NCBI RefSeq assembly: GCF_018129065.1
Contig: NZ_JAAEDM010000009.1
Coordinates: 1 to 64,000, forward strand
DNA length: 64,000 bases
Source of the DNA: Neoroseomonas soli
GTDB lineage: Bacteria; Pseudomonadota; Alphaproteobacteria; Acetobacterales; Acetobacteraceae
Direction of reading: 5' to 3'
The translations under genes were made by a program, and so were the position numbers. Positions 59,143 to 64,000 of this stretch are shown here, piece after piece. Within the stretch, counting starts at the first letter, position 1. Each line of letters begins with the position of its first letter. A model generated the notes under the pieces. It did not search any database and was not told where the DNA came from. It was given only the letters and a program-made list of their open reading frames with translations.

Positions 59143-60026
59143 GCATCCCCTTCCTCAAGGACGACCCCCTGCCGCCGGGCGAGGCGCAGGTGCTGGCGCC
59201 CGGCATTCGCCGCGTCATCTGCGGCAATCCGGGGCCCTTCACCTATCGCGGCACGAACACCTGGATCATCGGGCACGGGTCCTCCGTCGCCGTGCTGGAC
59301 CCAGGGCCGGAGGACGCGGCGCATCTCGCCGCCATCCTGCGCGCGACGGAAGGGGAGCGGATCTCGCATATCCTCGTCTCCCACACGCATCGCGACCATT
59401 CGCCGGGCGTCGCCGCGCTGAAGGCGGCGACGGGCGCGCGGTCCTACGGCTTCGGCCCGCACATGACGCCGCCCGAGCAAGGCGGGGAGGGTGGCGACCA
59501 CAGTTTCCATCCCGACGTGACGATCGCCGACGGCGCGACCGTGGAGACCGACCACTGGCGCGTGACCGCGCTGCACACGCCGGGGCATTGCGCCAATCAT
59601 CTCTGCTTCGGGCTTGAGGCCGATGACAGCGAGGGCGTGCTGTTCAGCGCCGACCATGTGATGTCCTGGTCCACCAGCGTGGTCAGCCCGCCGGATGGGG
59701 ACATGGCGGCGTACATGGCGTCGCTGGCGCGGATCGCGGCGCGGGACGACCGGCTGTACCTGCCAGGGCATGGGCCGCCACTGCCCGAGCCCGCGCCCTT
59801 CGTCGCCGCGCTGGCGGCGCATCGGCGGGAACGCGAGGCGATGGTGCTGGACGCGCTGCGCGCGGCACGGCGCGCGACGGCGCGGGAACTGGTGCCGCCG
59901 GTCTATGGGCCGACGCTCGATGAACGTCTCCTGCCGGCGGCGGCGAGGAGCCTGCTCGCGCATCTGATTAAGCTGGCGGCCGAGGGCGCCGCCATGCGCG
60001 ACGGGGAGCATTGGGAAGCGCGGTAG
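59139..60026 (+). CDS. MBL-fold metallo-hydrolase (LACTB2-like)
   Basis: A 295-residue metallo-hydrolase. The metal motif is H82-x-H84-x-D86-H87 (SHTHRDHSPG), followed by LHTPGHCANHLC, and LFSADHVMSWSTSVVSPPDGDM, a block typical of the LACTB2-like group, then YLPGHGPPL. A C-terminal winged-helix-like tail (LVPPVYGPTLDERLLPAAARSLLAHLIKL) also matches that group. AGGAAACA precedes the GTG. Some relatives are endoribonucleases; substrate here is unknown. It is the last gene of a three-gene unit with the DMT exporters. Confidence 0.88.
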   Translation: MSIPFLKDDPLPPGEAQVLAPGIRRVICGNPGPFTYRGTNTWIIGHGSSVAVLDPGPEDAAHLAAILRATEGERISHILVSHTHRDHSPGVAALKAATGARSYGFGPHMTPPEQGGEGGDHSFHPDVTIADGATVETDHWRVTALHTPGHCANHLCFGLEADDSEGVLFSADHVMSWSTSVVSPPDGDMAAYMASLARIAARDDRLYLPGHGPPLPEPAPFVAALAAHRREREAMVLDALRAARRATARELVPPVYGPTLDERLLPAAARSLLAHLIKLAAEGAAMRDGEHWEAR

Positions 60027-60032
60027 AAAGGT

Positions 60033-60160
60033 CGGGGGAGGGGAACCTCCCCCGATCCCCCTCCCTTCTTTGTCTTTTGGGCACTGGCTCTCGCTGTCGG
60101 TTCCCAAGAGACAAAGAAGGTTGAGGGGGGCGCGGGGGGAGAAGTTCTCTTCTCCCCCCG
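60033..60160. repeat. Intergenic three-hairpin repeat, copy C
   Basis: (1) CGGGGGAGG (60033-60041), loop GGAA, CCTCCCCCG (60046-60054). (2) An 18-bp stem with one T-G pair, left arm 60064-60081 (CCTTCTTTGTCTTTTGGG), right arm 60103-60120, 21-nt loop. (3) CGGGGGGAGAAG (60133-60144), loop TTCT, CTTCTCCCCCCG (60149-60160). The order is the same as in copy B, and stem 3 is longer with both arms changed together. It lies between convergent genes and begins seven bases after a stop. Confidence 0.82.
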
Positions 60161-60167
60161 CACTTCG

Positions 60168-60635
60168 TCAAAGCGACGCCTCGGGGTCCAGCCTGATCAC
60201 GTAGGACCGCCAATCCGCCCGTGTCGCGATGCGTTCGTAGAGCGCGATCGCCCCCCGGTCTCCTTCCGGCACGATCCAGCGCAGATGCGACCAGTGCCGT
60301 TTCCGCCCGAGGGCGCAGAGCGCATCGACCAGCGCGCGCGCCACGCCCCGGCCTCGGTGGTCCGGATGCACGAAGAGGTCGTCGAGCGCGCCGCAGCGCC
60401 GGGCGAAGACCACCTCCGGCAGGTCGAAGAAGATGGCGAAGGCGACGGGCTGCTCTCCCTCGAGGGCGACGAGGACCTCGGTGCGCGGATCGGCGGCGAG
60501 CAGCGCGGCACCGTCCTCTCCGCGCGCGGGGCGCGAACCGGCGAGGGTTTCGCGCATCTCCGCCGCATAGGCTTCGAGCAGTGGCGCCAGGCCATGGCGC
60601 CGTGCGGGAGTAAGTGGGGTGATGGTGAAGGTCAT
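60168..60635 (-). CDS. GNAT family N-acetyltransferase
   Basis: A 155-residue acetyltransferase. The acetyl-CoA motif is LDDLFVHPDHRGRGVARALVDAL (R/Q-x-x-G-x-G/A form HRGRGVA), preceded by the PVAFAIFFDLPEVVFARRCGALDD strand pair and followed by GAIALYERIATRADWRSYVIRLD. It is a stand-alone gene, downstream of the H1-like gene but separated from it by a terminator. Substrate unknown. Confidence 0.88.
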   Translation of the reverse strand: MTFTITPLTPARRHGLAPLLEAYAAEMRETLAGSRPARGEDGAALLAADPRTEVLVALEGEQPVAFAIFFDLPEVVFARRCGALDDLFVHPDHRGRGVARALVDALCALGRKRHWSHLRWIVPEGDRGAIALYERIATRADWRSYVIRLDPEASL

Positions 60636-60654
60636 GCGGGGTCCGAATGCGAAA

Positions 60655-60686
60655 GGGGCGTCGCCCGCTCGCGCGGACGACGCCCC
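60655..60686 (-). terminator. Intrinsic terminator of the H1-like gene
   Basis: GGGGCGTCG (60655-60663) pairs with CGACGCCCC (60678-60686), 9-bp perfect stem, 14-nt loop. On the minus strand the stem is followed by TTT. It lies 23 bases past the stop of the KA-rich protein gene and just before the GNAT gene start. Confidence 0.65.
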
Positions 60687-60708
60687 GACGCCGGGATCGG
60701 CGCCTGGC

Positions 60709-61341
60709 TCAGTCCACCGAGGATTCCGGCATGACGGGCGCCGCGGCGGCGGCAGCGGCGGCGGCCGCGGCCTTCTTGGCGGCGCGGGTGGCGGCCGCCT
60801 TCTTCGCCGCCTCGGAGCGGGCGGCGGACTTCACGACGACCTTCTTCGGAGCGGCGGCCTTCTTCGCGGCGGGCTTGCGCGCGGCCGGCTTCTTCGCGGC
60901 GGCGGCCTTCCTCGCGGCGGGCTTGCGCGCCGTGGCCTTCTTGGCGGTCGCCTTCTTGGCCGTCGCCTTCCTGGCGGCGGGCTTCTTCGCGGCGGCGGCC
61001 TTCTTGGTGGTCGCCCGCTTCGCGGTGGCCTTCTTCGCTGTCGCCTTCCGGGCAGCCGGCTTCTTGGCGGCGGCCTTCTTGGCGGCGGGCTTCTTCGCGG
61101 CAGTCTTCTTGACGGCGGTCTTCTTGGCGGCGGGTTTCTTCGCGGCGGCCTTCTTCGCGGCGGGCTTCTTTGCCGCGGCCTTCTTCGCGGCAGGCTTCTT
61201 GGCGGCGGCCTTCTTCGCGGCCGGCTTCTTGGCGGCGGGCTTGCGCTTCGCCGGCGCCCTCTTCTTCGCGGCGGCCATCGCCATCGCCTGGGCGCGCGGC
61301 TCGGCGCCTTCGGCTTCCGGGGTCTCGATGATGTCGGTCAT
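60709..61341 (-). CDS. Histone H1-like Lys/Ala-rich DNA-binding protein
   Basis: A 210-residue protein, nearly all of it [10 protein letters not shown]-type decapeptide-like repeats between about residues 24 and 175, with variants [10 protein letters not shown] and [10 protein letters not shown], then a polyalanine-ending tail (11 Ala in a row) and PVMPESSVD. The first 20 residues are acidic ([14 protein letters not shown]). Such H1-like proteins compact DNA or tune transcription (PhaF-like and AlgP-like proteins are related in style). The repeats are encoded by near-identical DNA and so prone to length change. ATG 61341 has GGAGA upstream. The same frame stays open back to 61899 but the extra part looks non-coding. 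Confidence 0.85.
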   Translation of the reverse strand: MTDIIETPEAEGAEPRAQAMAMAAAKKRAPAKRKPAAKKPAAKKAAAKKPAAKKAAAKKPAAKKAAAKKPAAKKTAVKKTAAKKPAAKKAAAKKPAARKATAKKATAKRATTKKAAAAKKPAARKATAKKATAKKATARKPAARKAAAAKKPAARKPAAKKAAAPKKVVVKSAARSEAAKKAAATRAAKKAAAAAAAAAAAPVMPESSVD

Positions 61342-61785
61342 GGTGTGTGGTGTCTCCGTGCGTTCCGGTATGAGGGAGGCGACGCGCGATCGCGGGTCGC
61401 GTCCCGGGGGGACAGCAGATGAGAACGGGCGGGCCTCCGGCGCGCGGATCCCGTCGCGCGCATCTTCAGCCGTGCAGCGAGCCCCGTGGCGCAGTGGGCG
61501 GAACGCGCGAAGCGTGCGGTGTTTCCCCGCCGCACGCCGCCTCCGACCTCTCTCCCGCCGTGATGCGGCGCAGGGTCTGCGCTGCCGGGCGGTGCCGGAA
61601 GGATGGCGATCACTGCCGTCCTTCCCGTGAGTCTGCGGTCCATGGACCGTCCTTCCCTGCTGCGGCGATCCAGCGTGCCGATGCGTCGATGAGGTCCGGT
61701 GCACTGCTGTCCGACATTGTCGTGCGGCGCGTGGTGCGGAGAACGTCTCCGACGAATCGCGCAAGATGATTCGCGCGCACGTCAC
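61342..61785 (-). promoter_or_regulatory. Long untranslated leader candidate of the H1-like gene
   Basis: If the promoter at 61786-61814 is the one used, the H1-like mRNA has a leader of about 440 nt. The stretch has no recognisable gene. It includes an inverted repeat CGAATC (61753-61758) with GATTCG (61768-61773). A leader this long could regulate translation or yield a small RNA. Confidence 0.35.
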
Positions 61786-61814
61786 GCTATCTGCACGCAC
61801 ATATTGGGTGTCAA
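61786..61814 (-). promoter_or_regulatory. Strong -35 sigma70 promoter candidate on minus strand
   Basis: On the minus strand: a perfect TTGACA (61814-61809), a 17-bp spacer, and GATAGC (61791-61786), the latter weak. Transcription would run from about 61779 toward the H1-like gene (ATG 61341). No closer promoter was found. Confidence 0.45.
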
Positions 61815-61899
61815 CAGAATCCGCACATGCACGCGCGCAAAATGCGCGTTGTCGCGTCGCGATGCGTCGGGTGTGTCGTGCGCGTCGCGCTTCGCGCAT

Positions 61900-61961
61900 G
61901 CGCGACGAGGTGCATCCTCGTCGCGCGGTGCGTTCCCGCCGCGTGCGATTGCGGCGGGAAC
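61900..61961 (-). terminator. Twin hairpins after prpC
   Basis: Two perfect stems lie just past the prpC stop. GTTCCCGCCGC (61932-61942) pairs with GCGGCGGGAAC (61951-61961), loop 8 nt; GCGCGACGAGG (61900-61910) pairs with CCTCGTCGCGC (61916-61926), loop 5 nt. Each stem is 11 bp. T-runs are absent. They likely end the prp transcript and insulate the H1-like promoter at 61786-61814. Confidence 0.7.
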
Positions 61962-61969
61962 GAGGCGCG

Positions 61970-63103
61970 TCAGCCGCGCTGCGCGAGCGGCACGACGGGG
62001 CGCTGCTCGACGCCCGTGTACCAGGAGAGCGGGCGGATCAGCCGATTGTCGGCTGCCTGCTCCAGCACGTGCGCCGCCCAGCCGGTGATGCGGGAGCACA
62101 CGAAGATCGGCGTGAAGAGCGGGATGTCGAAGCCCATCAGGTAGTAGGCGGGGCCCGCCGGGAAATCGAGGTTCGGGTGGATGTTCTTCCTCTCGAGCAT
62201 CACCTTCGCCAGCACGGCGGAGGTGTTCATCCACCGCGTGTCGCCCACCACCTCGGCCATGATCTCGGCGTACTTCTTCATGGTCGGCACGCGGCTGTCG
62301 CCGGTCTTGTAGACCCGGTGGCCGAAGCCCATGACCAGCGCCTTGTGGTCGAACTTGTCCTGCATCCAGGCCTCGGCGGCTTCCGGAGACGGGATCTCCT
62401 TCAGCATGTGCATCACCGCCTCGTTGGCGCCGCCGTGCAGCGGGCCCTTGAGCGCGGCGATCGCCCCGGTGATCGCCCCGTGCAGGTCCGCCTGGGTCGA
62501 GCAGATGGTCCGGGCCGTGAAGGTCGAGGCGTTGAAGGTGTGCTCGGCGTACAGGATCATCGAGACGTCGAAGGCCCTCAGCACCTCCTTCTGCGGCACC
62601 TTCCCGAACACCATGTTGAAGAAGTTGGCGCCGAAGGAGAGCGAGGCGTCCGGTGCGATCGGCTCCAGCCCCTTCGAGAGCCGGTTCGAGGCCGCCACCG
62701 CGGTCGGGATCTTCGCCAGCAGGCGCATCGCCTTGCGACGCTGGGCGGCGTCGGAAATGTCGGCGGCCTCCGGATCCTCCATCCCCATGAAGGAGACGGC
62801 GGAGCGGATCGCGTCCATCGGGTGCGCGTCCTTCGGGAATTCGCGCAGGACGCGGAGCAGGGCGGGGGACAGGGCCCGGTTCGCCTTCTCCTCCGCCTGG
62901 AAGGCGGCGAGCTGCGCCTTGGACGGCAGCTCCCCGTTCCACAGCAGGAAGGCGGTCTCGTCGAAGGAGGCGTTCTCGCAGAGGTCCTGCACCGCATAGC
63001 CGCGGTAGGTCAGCGAGTTCGTCTCCGGCATGACCTTCGAGATGGAAGACTCGTCGGCATAGACGCCGACCAGGCCCTTCTTGATGTCAGGCGTTTCGCT
63101 CAT
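61970..63103 (-). CDS. prpC: 2-methylcitrate synthase (citrate synthase family)
   Basis: A 377-residue short citrate synthase-family enzyme. The N-terminus [16 protein letters not shown] and [11 protein letters not shown] are typical of PrpC; the catalytic blocks are [25 protein letters not shown] and [13 protein letters not shown]. GltA of alphaproteobacteria is normally ~430 residues, so length supports PrpC. The adjacent PrpD gene confirms the methylcitrate cycle, which condenses propionyl-CoA with oxaloacetate. Start at ATG 63103 gives the standard N-terminus. Confidence 0.92.
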   Translation of the reverse strand: MSETPDIKKGLVGVYADESSISKVMPETNSLTYRGYAVQDLCENASFDETAFLLWNGELPSKAQLAAFQAEEKANRALSPALLRVLREFPKDAHPMDAIRSAVSFMGMEDPEAADISDAAQRRKAMRLLAKIPTAVAASNRLSKGLEPIAPDASLSFGANFFNMVFGKVPQKEVLRAFDVSMILYAEHTFNASTFTARTICSTQADLHGAITGAIAALKGPLHGGANEAVMHMLKEIPSPEAAEAWMQDKFDHKALVMGFGHRVYKTGDSRVPTMKKYAEIMAEVVGDTRWMNTSAVLAKVMLERKNIHPNLDFPAGPAYYLMGFDIPLFTPIFVCSRITGWAAHVLEQAADNRLIRPLSWYTGVEQRPVVPLAQRG

Positions 63104-63271
63104 TGGGTACTCCCGTTGGTCCTGTGTCCGTGCCTGCGCCGTCGCGGGTGGCGGCGACGCGGAAGCCATGGCGTTCGCAGAAGGCTCGGGCGCCAGTGTT
63201 GCGCGCGACGCAGAACAAGGAAAGCCGGGGGGGCGAGGGCGGGCGGGCCGGCCGCCGGCGCCCTCGGATGC

Positions 63272-64000
63272 TCAGAAGATGCCGGGCTTGCTCTCGCGCA
63301 GCCCGCCGGCCGGCAGCGCCACGTTCAGCGCGCCGAGTTCGCCCGCCTTCAGGCGCGGCAGGTCCTGCGCCGTCTCGATGAAGCGGTTGGCCTCGCGGGT
63401 GGAGAGGATGCCATCCGTCAGGGTGAGGAACTTCTCGATGTAGTGCGGCCGGGCGAAGGGGCGCGCGCCGTTCGGGTGGGCGTTCGCCACGCCGAGTTCA
63501 TCCACCAGCCGGGTGCCGTCCCTGAACAGGATCTCGACGCGGCCGCCGAAGGCGAGTTCGTCGGGGTCGCGGGAGTGGTACTTGCGCGTCCACTCCGGGT
63601 CCTCCCGGGTCTCGACCTTGCGCCAGAGGCGGACGGTGTCGTCCCGGCCGGCGCGCCTCGGCGCGTAGGAATCCACGTGGTGCCAGCGCCCGTCCTGAAG
63701 GGCGACGGCGAAGATGTACATGATGGAATGGTCGAGCGTTTCGCGGGACGCCTTCGGGTCCATCTTCTGCGGGTCGTTCGCCCCGGTCCCGATCACGTGG
63801 TGGGTGTGGTGGGAGGTGTGGATGAGGATCTTCTCGATCGCCTCCAGGTCCGCGATCTGCTCCCGCATGCGGAAGGCGAGGTCGATCAGCGCCTGGGACT
63901 GGTATTCGGCCGAGTGCTCCTTCGTATAGGAGGCGAGGATGGCGCGCTTCGGCTCGCCCGGTTCGGGCAGCGGCACCTGGTAGTAGACGGGGCCATAGAC
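63272..64000 (-). CDS. prpD: 2-methylcitrate dehydratase (5' end outside window)
   Basis: The frame is open to the right edge, so the N-terminal part is missing. The visible 242 residues contain the MmgE/PrpD C-terminal half: [43 protein letters not shown], then a C-terminus ending KPGIF. It dehydrates 2-methylcitrate. It lies 168 bases upstream of prpC on the same strand, which suggests one transcript. No prpB is seen within the window; it could lie beyond the right edge. Confidence 0.9.
   Translation of the reverse strand, partial: VYGPVYYQVPLPEPGEPKRAILASYTKEHSAEYQSQALIDLAFRMREQIADLEAIEKILIHTSHHTHHVIGTGANDPQKMDPKASRETLDHSIMYIFAVALQDGRWHHVDSYAPRRAGRDDTVRLWRKVETREDPEWTRKYHSRDPDELAFGGRVEILFRDGTRLVDELGVANAHPNGARPFARPHYIEKFLTLTDGILSTREANRFIETAQDLPRLKAGELGALNVALPAGGLRESKPGIF

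Noticed and set aside
61342-61899. N-terminal extension of the H1-like protein by 186 codons
   Set aside because: The frame is open but the added sequence is Arg/His-rich and patternless, crosses a promoter-like TTGACA box and has no ribosome binding site. The ATG at 61341 gives a normal acidic N-terminus.
1-64000. Mobile element, prophage or secondary-metabolite cluster
   Set aside because: No transposase, integrase, phage structural gene or assembly-line enzyme was found; repeats A-D have no coding content.

Overview
The window is a GC-rich stretch (my impression is about 70% G+C) of bacterial chromosome, densely packed and with strong G/C third-position bias. Gene content suggests an alphaproteobacterium, most likely an Acetobacteraceae (Roseomonas-like) member of the Rhodospirillales. 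That placement is inferred from gene families and repeat style; there is no rRNA or marker gene to prove it. I found no rRNA, tRNA, CRISPR array, transposase or prophage gene. The large number of long opposite-strand open frames is a by-product of codon bias and was left out.

Layout. 1-7868: a secreted repeat protein cut by the left edge, a tiny possibly leaderless gene, a DsbA-like thiol oxidoreductase, two class C-type serine hydrolases, gluconate genes (gnd-gntK), an alkylation-repair pair (alkyltransferase-like + 2OG-Fe(II) oxygenase) and a metallo-hydrolase. 8039-16906: a 1447-residue RTX calcium-binding protein, msrA-msrB, a beta-propeller protein, a deacetylase-like protein, a sterol desaturase-like protein and a YbaK-type deacylase. 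17083-22576: two divergent solute-binding proteins without permeases, then chrB-chrA. 22702-28302: an eight-gene overlapping cassette (iron-sulfur subunit, two membrane anchors, TauE/SafE transporter, two-subunit class I fumarase, a 45-residue secreted peptide, and a flavoprotein whose covalent-FAD histidine is Cys). 28392-33797: a ThDP enzyme, a lytic transglycosylase-like protein, a PcaB-like lyase and glutathione-dependent formaldehyde dehydrogenase. 33863-38305: dgoK-dgoA plus a three-gene TRAP transporter, with a recognisable promoter and operator. 38417-42309: a decayed lactonase-like pseudogene and an ABC uptake operon with an Asp/Glu racemase-type enzyme. 42420-47066: a hypothetical protein, RidA, a K+-channel-like protein, a sugar epimerase and a DegT aminotransferase. 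47364-60026: nitronate monooxygenase, carbamoyltransferase, a divergent PEP carboxylase, a lipid/glycan-modification group (ArnE-like protein, GT2, methyltransferase, membrane glycosyltransferase-like protein), two DMT exporters and a metallo-hydrolase. 60168-64000: GNAT, a histone H1-like KA-rich protein with a long leader, prpC and the 3' part of prpD.

How the parts work together. Carbon metabolism dominates: galactonate/KDGal catabolism with TRAP uptake, gluconate phosphorylation and 6-phosphogluconate oxidation, fumarate/succinate interconversion, the methylcitrate cycle and formaldehyde oxidation. A second theme is damage control: MsrA/MsrB, alkyl-DNA repair, chromate resistance and RidA. 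A third is the cell surface: RTX protein, sugar epimerase/aminotransferase, carbamoyltransferase, and GT2 with a flippase-like partner.

The most unusual features are: a three-hairpin intergenic repeat family at convergent gene junctions (about 5.9, 38.8 and 60.1 kb), with a separate 42-bp tandem repeat at a fourth junction (47.1 kb); the fumarase/fumarate reductase-like cassette; a PEP carboxylase homologue lacking two catalytic basic residues; and several small, structured, AT-richer intergenic segments.
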